Notes: generated from the letters alone by a model not told the origin. A DNA stretch of 64,000 nt from UBA966 sp046350355 (GCA_046350355.1 JAXMAN010000002.1:1116001-1180000), one strand, 5' to 3'; positions 16,185-24,510 are shown, counted from the stretch's first letter. A program made the numbers and translations.

Positions 16185-17009
16185 GTGCATATCGGAAAAT
16201 CTGAGTTGGTTGGGATTGGGATCCTCCTGGGCGGTGGTCTTGCCGCATCGGCGGAGGCGGCGCTTCAGGTGGAAGCCTGGGCGAACGTGAACCGCTTCTA
16301 CCGGCAGACCTCCAGCGGCGTCGTCTACGACGGCACGCGGGCGCGCGCGGTCATCAAGACCAGCGGCACGACCACGGTGAGCGGAAACTGGTCGGTCACG
16401 ACGCCCGTGGGCGGGCTCCCCCTCTCGTCGGTCTCCGGCGATGGGACGGAGACCTTCACGAACGCGCTCATGAACGACCCGACGGGCAACGTCTACGTCG
16501 GCAACTGGAGCGCGACGGCGCTGGTCGGCGGCCCCAGCGCGGGCCCCGCGAACTTCTGGTGGAGCTACACCACCGGCCTCGCGCCGAGCAACCGCCTGGC
16601 GCTCAACGCGGCCTCCGTCTCGCTGCTGGACAACATCGCCATCAACGGCGGCAGCGGCATGGTGCCCATCTACGTGCAGGGCAACACCTACACGGGATGC
16701 AGCTGGGCGCTGCAGCGCTTCAACAGCGACGGCACCAGCACGGTGGTCGCGGGCGCGACGCTGAACTCGAGCATGTTCATGCTCGACGCGTCGCTCATCA
16801 CGAGCGGCTCGGGCTACGCGCTGACGCTCTCGAAGTTCGGCGACTCGACCCAGTACTCGACCTGGGGCGGCAGCGCCGGCGTGACCGTCACCCCGTACGC
16901 GGGCACGACCAACATCACGGTCTTCAACTTCGGAAATCCCGTCCCGGCGCCCGGCGCGTTCGCGCTCCTGGCCGCCGCGGGCCTCTCGGCCCGCCGTCGC
17001 CGCCGGTGA
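16185..17009 (+). CDS. Second exported protein with PAPGA sorting tail
   Basis: A 274-residue secreted protein of unknown function. The GTG at 16185-16187 follows AAAGGAAG at good spacing and starts a signal peptide (GIGILLGGGLAASAEAA). The body is rich in Thr, Ser, Gly and Asn. It ends VPAPGAFALLAAAGLSARRR plus Arg, the same tail as the protein at 11685 although the bodies do not look alike. The 209-base leader holds two near-identical words, GGAAACGCGGG (16027) and GGAAAACGCGGG (16045), of unknown meaning. Confidence 0.78.
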   Translation: MHIGKSELVGIGILLGGGLAASAEAALQVEAWANVNRFYRQTSSGVVYDGTRARAVIKTSGTTTVSGNWSVTTPVGGLPLSSVSGDGTETFTNALMNDPTGNVYVGNWSATALVGGPSAGPANFWWSYTTGLAPSNRLALNAASVSLLDNIAINGGSGMVPIYVQGNTYTGCSWALQRFNSDGTSTVVAGATLNSSMFMLDASLITSGSGYALTLSKFGDSTQYSTWGGSAGVTVTPYAGTTNITVFNFGNPVPAPGAFALLAAAGLSARRRRR

Positions 17010-17023
17010 CGAACGGAAGGCGC

Positions 17024-17061
17024 GGGCGGCAAGGGCGCATCACGCCGCGCTCTTGCCGCCC
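17024..17061. terminator. Inverted repeat between convergent genes
   Basis: A perfect 10-bp inverted repeat, GGGCGGCAAG (17024-17033) and CTTGCCGCCC (17052-17061), spans the gap between the exported protein and hpnH and includes the last hpnH codons. A smaller GGCG/CGCC pair sits inside the loop. It could end transcription from both sides, though it lacks a T-run. Confidence 0.5.
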
Positions 17062-18176
17062 ACGTCCTGAGCGATTCCAAGCTGCACCAGCCGCTCGATC
17101 GGCCGGTGCGGCTTCTTCGCCTCCTCGGCGAGCGCCTTCGCGGCGGCCTCGTCGGGATAGGTCGGGAAGAGCATCGCCTTGACGTTGGCCCAGATGCCGC
17201 CCACGCCGCTGAAGGTGTGGTCGACCGCCGACGGCTCGTAGCCGCAGTGCACCATGCAGTTCTGGCACTTGGGGTTGCCGCTGGCCACGCCGTAGCGCGA
17301 CCACTCGGTCTCCTCCATCAGCTCCTGGAAGGTGTCGACGTACCCCTCCTGCAGCAGGTAGCAGGGACGCTGCCAGCCGAAGATGTTGTAGGCCGGGCTG
17401 CCCCAGGGGGTGCACTCGTAGTCGCGCTTGCCCATGAGGAACTCCAGGAAGAGCGGGCTCATGTTGAACTTCCAGCGCTTCTTCCGGTTCGAGAGGATCA
17501 TCCCGAAGAGGTTGTTGGTCTTGCGGCGGCCGAGGAAGCTCTTCTGGTCGGGCGCCTTGTCGTAGGCGTAGCCCGGGCTCACCATCATGCCCTCGACGCC
17601 GAGGTCCATCATCTCGTCGAAGAAGCGGCGGACCGACTCCGGATCGGCGCCCTCGAAGAGCGTCGTGTTGGTCGTGACGCGGAATCCCATCTTGACCGCG
17701 AGGCGGATGCCGTCGACGGCGCGCTGGTAGGTGCCCTCGCGGCAGACGGCGAAGTCGTGGTGCTCCTCCTGCCCGTCCATGTGCACGCTGAAGGTCAGGT
17801 ACTTGCTGGGCTTGAAGAGGCCCTCCTCGAGCTTCTCCTTCAGCAGCAGCGCGTTGGTGCAGAGGTAGATGTACTTGCGGCGGCGGACCAGCTCCTCGAC
17901 GATCTCCTTGATCTGCGGATGCAGCAGCGGCTCGCCGCCGGGGATGCTGACCATCGGCGCGCCGCACTCGTCGACGGCGCGCATGCACTGCTCCACGGTG
18001 AGGTTCTGCTTCAGGATGTGGGCCGGGTACTGGATCTTGCCGCAGCCGGCGCAGGCCAGGTTGCAGCGGAAGAGCGGCTCGAGCATGAGCACGAGCGGGT
18101 AGCGGGTGCGTCCACGGAGCTTTTGTCCGAGAACGTACGACGCGACGGTCCACATCTGTGATACTGGGACTGCCAT
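17040..18176 (-). CDS. hpnH: Adenosyl-hopene transferase HpnH (radical SAM)
   Basis: A 378-residue radical SAM enzyme that joins an adenosyl group to diploptene, the first step of extended hopanoid synthesis. CNLACAGC (Cys 38, 42, 45) binds the 4Fe-4S cluster, and SIPGGEPLLHP is the SAM-binding GGE motif. The C-terminal blocks CTPWGSPAYNIFGWQRPCYL and PKCQNCMVHCGYEPSAV are characteristic of HpnH. The protein is full length. Other hopanoid genes, such as squalene-hopene cyclase or HpnG, are not in the window, so the gene stands alone. Confidence 0.93.
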   Translation of the reverse strand: MAVPVSQMWTVASYVLGQKLRGRTRYPLVLMLEPLFRCNLACAGCGKIQYPAHILKQNLTVEQCMRAVDECGAPMVSIPGGEPLLHPQIKEIVEELVRRRKYIYLCTNALLLKEKLEEGLFKPSKYLTFSVHMDGQEEHHDFAVCREGTYQRAVDGIRLAVKMGFRVTTNTTLFEGADPESVRRFFDEMMDLGVEGMMVSPGYAYDKAPDQKSFLGRRKTNNLFGMILSNRKKRWKFNMSPLFLEFLMGKRDYECTPWGSPAYNIFGWQRPCYLLQEGYVDTFQELMEETEWSRYGVASGNPKCQNCMVHCGYEPSAVDHTFSGVGGIWANVKAMLFPTYPDEAAAKALAEEAKKPHRPIERLVQLGIAQDVGGKSAA

Positions 18177-18547
18177 GGGGGTGGGGTGCGCTGCAAAATC
18201 GGGCGGGGATCGCGCCGCCGGGCGATCCGGGCGCGAGGCGGGATCGTAGCAGGCGCATGTCCGCCTTCTCCTTCACGGGCGCCCTGCCTGCCTTCGGCGA
18301 ACCCGACCTGCCGAACCCGCCGCGCCGACTCCGCGCGGTGCGTCCGGGCGAGTCGGTCGCGCCGGAGCCGCACGGCGAGGTCGGTGCGCCCGGACCGGGG
18401 ATCGTCGAGGCGCTTGTGGAAGGGATCCGCGGCGTCGCCGGTCGGCGCTCACGCGAGCGCCTGGAGGAGACGGAGGGCGCCCGCGGCCTCGCGGGCGCGC
18501 GCAGTACGATCGGGCGGCGCGCCTCGGCCCCCGGCGCCGAGACGGAC
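18177..18547 (+). other. Non-coding gap or optional N-terminal extension of the sigma factor
   Basis: This 371-base region lies between divergent hpnH and the ECF sigma factor. The sigma factor frame stays open through it, with in-frame ATGs at 18158 and 18257, but the predicted peptide is low complexity and Arg/Pro/Gly rich and matches no sigma region. I read it as leader and promoter space; no clear -35/-10 pair was found. Confidence 0.4.
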
Positions 18548-19165
18548 ATGCCCCTCGCCGACCGCTCCGACGAAGCCCTCATGACGGCCTACATGGCCGG
18601 CGACCGAAGGGCCTTCGTGGAGCTGGTGGAGCGCTATCGGACGGAGCTGCACGGATTCCTCGCGCGCTTCCTCGGATCCGCCGCGGCCGCCGACGACGTC
18701 TTCCAGGACACCTTCCTGCAGGTCCACCTGGCAGCGCACACCTTCGACCAGGAGCGCCAGTTCAAGCCGTGGCTCTTCACGATCGCCGCCAACAAGGCGC
18801 GCGACTGGCACCGCCGCCAGAAGCGGCGCGCGGCCGCGAGCCTCGACGCCCCGCTGGGCGCCGACGCGGAGGCCGGGCGCCTCGTCGACCTGCTCGAGGC
18901 GGAGACCGCCTCCCCCTCCGCGCCCACCGAGGCCGGCGAGCTGCGCGAGCAGGTCAAGCGCGCGGTCGATGGCCTGCCCCCGCACTATCGAGAGATCCTC
19001 CTGCTGAACTACTTCCAGCGCATGAGCTACAACCAGATTGCGGAGGTGCTCGGGATCCCCCTGGGCACCGTCAAGAGCCGTCTCCACGCCGCCGTCGGCG
19101 CCTTCGCGCAGCGGTGGCACGCCTCGAACACCCCTCGCCGCGGCAGCGGGGAGTCCCAGCCATGA
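18548..19165 (+). CDS. ECF-family RNA polymerase sigma factor
   Basis: A 205-residue sigma-70 family ECF factor. Region 2 is clear: AFVELVERYRTELHGFL, DDVFQDTFLQVH and FKPWLFTIAANKARDWHRR. Region 4 carries LPPHYREILLLNYFQRMSYNQIAEVLGIPLGTVKSRLHAAV, a complete helix-turn-helix. The stop overlaps the start of the next gene (ATGA), so its partner is translated together and is a candidate anti-sigma factor. ATG 18548 is chosen because homology starts a few residues later. Confidence 0.92.
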   Translation: MPLADRSDEALMTAYMAGDRRAFVELVERYRTELHGFLARFLGSAAAADDVFQDTFLQVHLAAHTFDQERQFKPWLFTIAANKARDWHRRQKRRAAASLDAPLGADAEAGRLVDLLEAETASPSAPTEAGELREQVKRAVDGLPPHYREILLLNYFQRMSYNQIAEVLGIPLGTVKSRLHAAVGAFAQRWHASNTPRRGSGESQP

Positions 19166-20277
19166 GCAGCGCCAACGACGACGCCACGCCGCCCGCCACG
19201 GGCGCCGACATCACCGAGACGGTCCCCGCGATCAGCGCGGAGGACGCGCGCATCCTGGACCTGCTCGCGGAGGAGGGCTTCGATCCCGCCCGCGCGCGAA
19301 GCGTGCAGGACGCCGACCGCGCGCGCGCACGCGCCCTCAACGCCGTGCTCGCGCGGCTCGAGCAGTACCCCGTCGCGCCGCCGCACGAGAGCATCGTGGA
19401 CGCGACGCTCGCGCGCATCGACGCCTTCGAGGCCGACCGCACCGAGGCGATGCGCGTCGGCAGCGGCCGCCGTCCGCGCGTGCGACTCTCCGACATCGTC
19501 AGCGTCGCCGCGATCCTGCTGGTCGCGCTGGGCGTCGGCGTGCCGATCCTCTCGCAGATGCGCGCGCAGAGCCTGAGCACCGTCTGCGCGAACAACCTGC
19601 GCTCGCTCAACGGCGGCCTTGCCGCGTACGCGCAGCAGTACGGCGGATCGATGCCCGCGGTCGCCGGCATCGGCGGGATGTTCACTGCGCCCGAGACCTC
19701 GCCCCCGCCGGCCCCCGCCGCGAGCAGCCGGCGCGCGCCGCTCATGCCCAACATCGCGCGTCCGCAGCAGTGGAGCGGCCAGGTCTACGTGCGCCCCGGC
19801 GCCGACGGCCGTCCGCAGAGCATGATCCTCGTCCCCGACTGGGGCACCTACAACCACAGCGCGAACCTGGCGATCCTGGTCGCGAAGGGCTTCGCCCCCG
19901 AGCACGCGCTGCGCTGCCCCGGCTGCGCGACCGGCCACGCCTGCTTCGCGTACAAGGTGCCCGCCGAGGGCGTGCGCTTCCAGCTCGACACGCCGCAGCG
20001 CATGGTCGTCGTCTCCGACGCCAACCCCGTCATCGAGCTGCGCCGCAACGGGCAGCAGATCGACCGCAGCGTGCTGAGCTCGCGCAACCACGGCGAGGCC
20101 GGACAGAACCTCCTCTTCAGCGACGGCGCGGTGCAGTGGAGCAACACGCCGATCCTGCGCGACTCCCCCGCCCAGTTCGTCGACAACATCTGGCTCCCGC
20201 GCGGCGAGGATGGCCGCGAGCGCGCCGACCTGAAGGTCCGCCCGAAGGACCCCAAGGACAACTTCGTGGCCCAGTGA
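19162..20277 (+). CDS. Membrane protein: putative anti-sigma partner with prepilin-like H-X-DG domain
   Basis: A 371-residue single-pass membrane protein. Residues 1-110 are acidic, helical and cytoplasmic by prediction. A membrane helix lies at about 114-132 (IVSVAAILLVALGVGVPIL). The outer part has STVCANNLRSLNGGLAAYAQQYGG, like the CxNNLxQxxxAxxxYxxxxG stretch of planctomycete DUF1559 prepilins, and a late NHGEAGQNLLFSDGAVQW element like their H-X9-DG motif (here ten residues apart). Translational coupling to the ECF sigma factor suggests it holds that factor at the membrane, but no named zinc anti-sigma motif is seen. The role is inferred from position. Confidence 0.7.
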   Translation: MSSANDDATPPATGADITETVPAISAEDARILDLLAEEGFDPARARSVQDADRARARALNAVLARLEQYPVAPPHESIVDATLARIDAFEADRTEAMRVGSGRRPRVRLSDIVSVAAILLVALGVGVPILSQMRAQSLSTVCANNLRSLNGGLAAYAQQYGGSMPAVAGIGGMFTAPETSPPPAPAASSRRAPLMPNIARPQQWSGQVYVRPGADGRPQSMILVPDWGTYNHSANLAILVAKGFAPEHALRCPGCATGHACFAYKVPAEGVRFQLDTPQRMVVVSDANPVIELRRNGQQIDRSVLSSRNHGEAGQNLLFSDGAVQWSNTPILRDSPAQFVDNIWLPRGEDGRERADLKVRPKDPKDNFVAQ

Positions 20278-20322
20278 GCCGGCGCCGACGCAGCCAATAA
20301 CCACGCAGGACGCGGCGAAGCC

Positions 20323-20351
20323 TTGCGGCCGCACCGGGGGCCCGCTATCCT
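20323..20351 (+). promoter_or_regulatory. Promoter-like element before rpmI
   Basis: TTGCGG (20323-20328) and TATCCT (20346-20351) are 17 bases apart, giving a leader of about 50 bases for rpmI. The leader contains a hairpin, CGGCGC-CTTT-GCGCCG (20377-20392). Confidence 0.5.
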
Positions 20352-20406
20352 TCTCGATTCTCCGCACGCACCCTGCCGGCGCCTTTGCGCCGCCTTGGAT
20401 CCACCC

Positions 20407-20667
20407 ATGCCCAAAGCCAAGTCCCACCGCGGCCTGCTCAAGCGCATCAAGCTCACCAAGTCGGGCAAGGTCCGCTTCAAGGCCCCCAACAGCCGGCACA
20501 TCAAGAGCAACAAGACCGGCACGCAGGTCCAGTCGTACCGCAAGTCGCGCTATGCGGCCTCGGGCGACCTGCGCTACCTGAAGAAGCTCCTCTCCACGGA
20601 GCTGCGCAGCGAGGAGCGCTCGAAGGCCGACGAGGCCGCGCGCGCCGCCGCCGCCGCGAAGAAGTGA
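20407..20667 (+). CDS. rpmI: 50S ribosomal protein L35
   Basis: An 86-residue L35 of the large ribosomal subunit. The N-terminal MPKAKSHRGLLKRIKLTKSG and the following RHIKSNKT region match the family. It is longer than the usual 64-66 residues; the extra C-terminus is a charged Glu/Lys/Ala tail ending in AAAAAKK. rplT lies downstream as usual, but infC, which normally precedes rpmI, is absent here. Confidence 0.93.
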   Translation: MPKAKSHRGLLKRIKLTKSGKVRFKAPNSRHIKSNKTGTQVQSYRKSRYAASGDLRYLKKLLSTELRSEERSKADEAARAAAAAKK

Positions 20668-20719
20668 CGCGCCGCGCGGGCCAGGTGCCCGCGCACCGCG
20701 GTCGAACGACCGACTCTCC

Positions 20720-20742
20720 GGGAGCCGCACGGTGCGGCTCCC
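20720..20742 (+). promoter_or_regulatory. Strong hairpin between rpmI and rplT
   Basis: GGGAGCCGCA-CGG-TGCGGCTCCC forms a perfect 10-bp stem with a 3-base loop, in a 152-base gap that is long for this gene pair. No T-run follows, so it is more likely an RNA-processing or L20-responsive leader structure than a terminator. The regulatory role is a guess. Confidence 0.45.
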
Positions 20743-20819
20743 CACGCACGACGCGTCCGTCGGGACCAAAGCGCTGCTGACGCAGCCTCCGCCGGACCGG
20801 ACACGAAGGACTCTCCCCC

Positions 20820-21200
20820 ATGCCACGCGCACGCAAGGGTGCCGCCCGCACGCAGGCCCGCCGCAAGCTTCTCCGCGAAGCCCGCGGCTACTTCGGAACC
20901 AAGAGCCGCCTCAAGCAGCAGGCCAAGGTCGCGCTCATGCGCGCCGGCCGCCACGCCTGGCGCCACCGCCGCCTGCGTCGCCGCAACTACCGCCAGCTCT
21001 GGATCACCCGCATCACCGCGGCGTGCCGGATGCGCGGCTTCAAGTACAGCCTGATGATCAACGGCCTCGGCCGCGCCGGCTGCCTGCTCAACCGCAAGAT
21101 GCTCAGCGAGATCGCGATCCACGATCCCGCCACCTTCGACACGCTCGTCGAGACCGCCCGCAAGCACTGCGCGGTCAAGCACGCCGTCGCGAAGAAGTGA
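20820..21200 (+). CDS. rplT: 50S ribosomal protein L20
   Basis: A 126-residue L20, an early 23S rRNA-binding assembly protein. ARRKLLREARGYFG, HAWRHRRLRRRNYRQLWITRI and GLGRAGCLLNRKMLSEIA follow the family sequence throughout. Length is normal with a short Lys-rich tail. It is the second gene of the L35-L20 pair and is followed by a strong terminator. Confidence 0.97.
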   Translation: MPRARKGAARTQARRKLLREARGYFGTKSRLKQQAKVALMRAGRHAWRHRRLRRRNYRQLWITRITAACRMRGFKYSLMINGLGRAGCLLNRKMLSEIAIHDPATFDTLVETARKHCAVKHAVAKK

Positions 21201-21241
21201 GCCACGGCCGCGCGGCGACGCGCGACCACGCATGAACCCCC

Positions 21242-21276
21242 CGGACCCCGCCCGCGTGGCGGGGTCCGTCGTTTTT
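21242..21276 (+). terminator. Rho-independent terminator after rplT
   Basis: A perfect 11-bp stem, CGGACCCCGCC / GGCGGGGTCCG (21242-21252 and 21258-21268), with a 5-base loop is followed by TCGTTTTT. It lies between convergent rplT and csrA and ends the ribosomal protein transcript. Confidence 0.9.
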
Positions 21277-21290
21277 GCCTCGAGGACGAA

Positions 21291-21569
21291 TCAGGCGCTG
21301 ATGCGCGCGGCGGCGATGCGGCTGAGCGCCGTCGCGCGCTGGGCGGCCAGCGAGGGCACGCCGGGAACGGCGCCGAGCGCGCCGCGCAGGGCGGCGGCGT
21401 GCGCGTTCTCCTGGCGGATGGACTCGTAGATCTCCTTGCGGTGCACGGCGACGCTCGCGGGCGCGTTCACGCCCAGGCGCACCTTGTCGCCGCGGATGTC
21501 GACGACGACGATCTCGACGTCGTCGCCGATCACGATCGCTTCTTCGCAGTGTCGGGAGAGGACCAGCAT
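21291..21569 (-). CDS. csrA: Carbon storage/flagellin translation regulator CsrA
   Basis: A 92-residue CsrA, an RNA-binding translational repressor. MLVLSRHCEEAIVIGDDVEI and VRLGVNAPASVAVHRKEIYE are the family core with the RNA-contacting VHRKEI strand. It is longer than usual (about 60-75), with an Ala-rich C-terminal extension of unknown function. GGAAGG lies seven bases before the ATG. fliW is directly upstream, giving the fliW-csrA pair in which FliW sequesters CsrA until flagellin is exported. Confidence 0.95.
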   Translation of the reverse strand: MLVLSRHCEEAIVIGDDVEIVVVDIRGDKVRLGVNAPASVAVHRKEIYESIRQENAHAAALRGALGAVPGVPSLAAQRATALSRIAAARISA

Positions 21570-21627
21570 GCGTGTGCCTTCCGTGGCAGGGATGCGCGGC
21601 CGCGCGCTGCGGCCGTGGGGAGAGGAC

Positions 21628-22077
21628 TCAGGCCGTCCGGACCGCGGCGGCGGCGCCGGGCAGGCGGACGAGCTCGTGACGGGTGCTCCACGAACGGTCG
21701 CTCAGCACCAGCTGCACGCCGGTGCGCGTGAGCGCGTTGAGGACGAGCGGACCCTGGAGGTTCGCGGTGATCGCGCCGTCGCGGCGGTTCACGATCGCGA
21801 AGATGGTGGCCTCGTCCGCGCTCGCCAGGCCGAGGTCGGCCAGCTCGTTCGTGCGGATCGGGACCTGGTATCCGGTGACCCACGCGGTGGGGTCGGTGAC
21901 GACGAAGGCGAGCTCGGGGTCCTCCACCGACTGGAGCCAGTAGAAGACGCCGCGGTCGTCGGGCTGCAGGAGCGCGAAGGTGCGGAAGCGTGCGAAGCCC
22001 AGCAGGCCGTGCGGGAAGACCAGCAGGCGGCTGGGGTCGATCTCGACTTCACCGAATCGCGTCGTACGGACCTTCAT
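21628..22077 (-). CDS. fliW: Flagellar assembly factor FliW
   Basis: A 149-residue FliW, the protein antagonist of CsrA that binds flagellin. RFGEVEIDPSRLLVFPHGLLGF is the hallmark N-terminus. WLQSVEDPELAFVVTDP and the central NRRDGAITANLQGPLVLN are conserved family blocks. A GGAG site precedes the ATG at 22075-22077. It heads a fliW-csrA operon located 15 kb from the export genes; flagellin itself is not in the window. Confidence 0.94.
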   Translation of the reverse strand: MKVRTTRFGEVEIDPSRLLVFPHGLLGFARFRTFALLQPDDRGVFYWLQSVEDPELAFVVTDPTAWVTGYQVPIRTNELADLGLASADEATIFAIVNRRDGAITANLQGPLVLNALTRTGVQLVLSDRSWSTRHELVRLPGAAAAVRTA

Positions 22078-22350
22078 GGGAACTCCGTTCCTCCAGGGTC
22101 GCGGGCGCCGGAGCTGGCGGGCATCCGTGCCGCGCCGGGGTGCGGGCCTCGCGGCCGCTCCGGGTCCTCGGCGGCGCATCGGCGTCCGCCGGCAGTCCTG
22201 CTGGCGCGACGCGCGGTCCAGGCTGGGCGCTTCGGCCCAGCTGGTGCCGCCGTCGTGCCGCGGACAAGGTCCGCAGGCTGCTCGGGTGCTATCGGCCAAA
22301 GCACGGCAGGTCCTTCAACCCAAGGGGTGATCTGCTCCGAAGATGGATCC

Positions 22351-24501
22351 ATGGCCTCCCCCCAGCTCCACCGGCCCAGCGCCCCGCCGCCCCCTGCGGC
22401 GCAGTGGCTGGCGATGGCGGCAGCGGCGCTGGGGATCGGGTGCCTGCTCGCGGGCACCCCCGCCGTGGCGCAGGCGTGGTGGTTCCCCGGGATCCTGGCA
22501 GCGCTGTGGATGGGCATGGCCGCCGGCTTCGGCCGCGTCGCACGCGCCCTGCTCTTTCCGGGCATCAGCATCGAGGATCCGCGCCGCGGCCCCCTCTCGC
22601 TGGGGCTGGGGATCGCCGTCGCGCTCGCGCTCGACAACCTGACGGGCACGGCAGGCATGCTGGTGACGGGCAACAAGCCGGCGGTGATCTGGACGCTCGT
22701 CGTCGGCAATGCGATCGCGATCGGCGGATACAAGCCGCTCATCACCGCGCTGGACATGCGCCGCGTCGCGCGCGCGCCGCTGATCTGGTGCGCGCTGCCG
22801 GCGATGGCCGCGCTCGCCGCCGCCGCCGCCGCGCCGCCGGGATTCCTCTGGTCGACGGAGTTCGGCGGCTACGACGCGCTCAGCTACCACCTGCTGCTGC
22901 CGAAGGAATGGCTCGAGGGCGGCGCGATCGTCCCGCTCGAGCACAACGTCTACTCCGCCTTCCCGAGCTTCCTCGAGGGCGCGTACCTGCATCTCTTCGC
23001 GCTCGCGGGCAGCGGTGCACCCGCGCACGCGGGCGCCACCGCGGCGCAGGCGCTTCACGCGCTGCTGGCGGTCGCGACCGCGTGGATGGTCGGCACGCTC
23101 GCGGCGCAGGCATGCGTCGGCTGCTCGAAGGACCATGTGATCGACGACGCCGAACGCCGGTGGGCGCGCGCCATCGGCTGGTGCGGCGTGCTGGGCGTGC
23201 CGTGGGTGCTCGTCACGGGCAGCCTGGCGTACAACGACCTGGGCGTGCTCGCGATGCTCGCGGCGGCGATGCTGGGATGGACGGCGGCGCCGCTCTCGGG
23301 CCCCGTGCGACTGGGCATCGCAAGCGGGCTGCTGCTGGGCGCGGCCGCGGGCTGCAAGCTCACCGCCCTGCTGCTGGCGGCGATCCCCTTCGCCGCGTGG
23401 GCGATCTTCTGGCCGGGCGGCCCCGGGATCTTCCACGCGATCGTCTGGTGCGTGCCGGCCGCGGCGGGCATGGCGTGGCTCGTGCTCTGGCCATGGATGC
23501 ACCGCAACGGCGTCGCGACCGGTTCGCCGACCTTCCCCTTCGTCATCCCGTGGCTCACGCCCGCCGAGGGCACCGCGCGCAACGGCTGGTGGAGCGCCGA
23601 GCAGATCGCGCGCTTCGCGCTCGCGCACCGCGCCGACCCCGATCTCTCGTGGGCGCAGCGGCTGCAGGCGCTCTTCGACCAGGGCGTGCGCCACGGCTTC
23701 GGCGCGTCCCCCGAGGGCACGCCCGCGGCGTCGTGGCTGCCGCAGTGGAGCATCGCCTTCCCGCTGGGCGTCGCGGCGCTGCCCGTGATGATCTGGCGGC
23801 AGTGGCGGCGCGGACTCGCCTGGGGCGCGATGCTCGGGACGCAGTGCGCCGCGTGGATGCTGGCGACGCACCTGCAGTCGCGCTTCCTGCTGCCCTGCCT
23901 GGTGCCGCTCACCGTCGTGACCGCCGCCGCCGGCGCGCCCTGGCTCGCGCGGGCGCGCGCGCCGGCGTGGCGCGTGGCGATGGCCGTGGCGCTCGTGCTG
24001 TGGACGATGGCGCCCGCGGCGCTCCTCTTCCTGGACGCGCGCACCAACCGCAACCTGCAGGTCTGGGCGCAGACCGACGGCGCGACGCAGGTGGTCGCGG
24101 CGGGCACGCGCGCCGCCGCGCAGGAGGCGATGGACCACCGCGACCCGGTACCGCTGGCGTGGGCCGCGAACCACCTGCTCCCCGCGGACGCGGTGCTGGG
24201 CTGCGAGGGCGAGGCGGACCTCTTCTGGTGCGTGCGCACGCCGCAGTACGGCACGGTCTGGGACGGTGGCCCGCTGGCACAGGCGCTGCGCGACCAGGGC
24301 AACGACATCGACGGCGCGATCCGCGCGCTGCGCGAGCGCGGCATCACGCACCTGGCGATCGGCGGACCGATGCTCGACCGCTGGCGCGCGGCCGGCTGGA
24401 TCGATCCGATCCTGACGCGCGATCGCGTGCGCGCGGTCGAAGCGCGCCTGCGGCCGATCGCGAAGCTCGCCTCGGGCGGGACGCTCTATCGGCTGCCGTA
24501 A
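22351..24501 (+). CDS. Polytopic membrane protein, glycosyltransferase-like
   Basis: A 716-residue protein with about a dozen hydrophobic helices. A luminal-type loop after the helices holds FGGYDALSYHLLLPKEWLEGG, where the D and the Y/H cluster recall the first loop of GT-C transferases (ArnT/PMT-like), and the C-terminus is a soluble domain of about 150 residues. Such enzymes move sugars from lipid carriers outside the inner membrane. I do not recognise a named family, so the sugar and acceptor are unknown. ATG 22351 is chosen because the hydrophobic region starts soon after. The 273-base gap to divergent fliW shows no clear signal. Confidence 0.6.
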   Translation: MASPQLHRPSAPPPPAAQWLAMAAAALGIGCLLAGTPAVAQAWWFPGILAALWMGMAAGFGRVARALLFPGISIEDPRRGPLSLGLGIAVALALDNLTGTAGMLVTGNKPAVIWTLVVGNAIAIGGYKPLITALDMRRVARAPLIWCALPAMAALAAAAAAPPGFLWSTEFGGYDALSYHLLLPKEWLEGGAIVPLEHNVYSAFPSFLEGAYLHLFALAGSGAPAHAGATAAQALHALLAVATAWMVGTLAAQACVGCSKDHVIDDAERRWARAIGWCGVLGVPWVLVTGSLAYNDLGVLAMLAAAMLGWTAAPLSGPVRLGIASGLLLGAAAGCKLTALLLAAIPFAAWAIFWPGGPGIFHAIVWCVPAAAGMAWLVLWPWMHRNGVATGSPTFPFVIPWLTPAEGTARNGWWSAEQIARFALAHRADPDLSWAQRLQALFDQGVRHGFGASPEGTPAASWLPQWSIAFPLGVAALPVMIWRQWRRGLAWGAMLGTQCAAWMLATHLQSRFLLPCLVPLTVVTAAAGAPWLARARAPAWRVAMAVALVLWTMAPAALLFLDARTNRNLQVWAQTDGATQVVAAGTRAAAQEAMDHRDPVPLAWAANHLLPADAVLGCEGEADLFWCVRTPQYGTVWDGGPLAQALRDQGNDIDGAIRALRERGITHLAIGGPMLDRWRAAGWIDPILTRDRVRAVEARLRPIAKLASGGTLYRLP

Positions 24502-24510
24502 CATCGCGGG

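Noticed and set aside
17106..18161. 351-codon frame antisense to hpnH
   Set aside because: It starts inside hpnH and shows only Leu/Val/Ala-rich filler; HpnH motifs are clear on the other strand.
22078..22350. RNA gene or riboswitch in the fliW/membrane-protein gap
   Set aside because: No tRNA arms, no recognised riboswitch core and no strong hairpin were seen.
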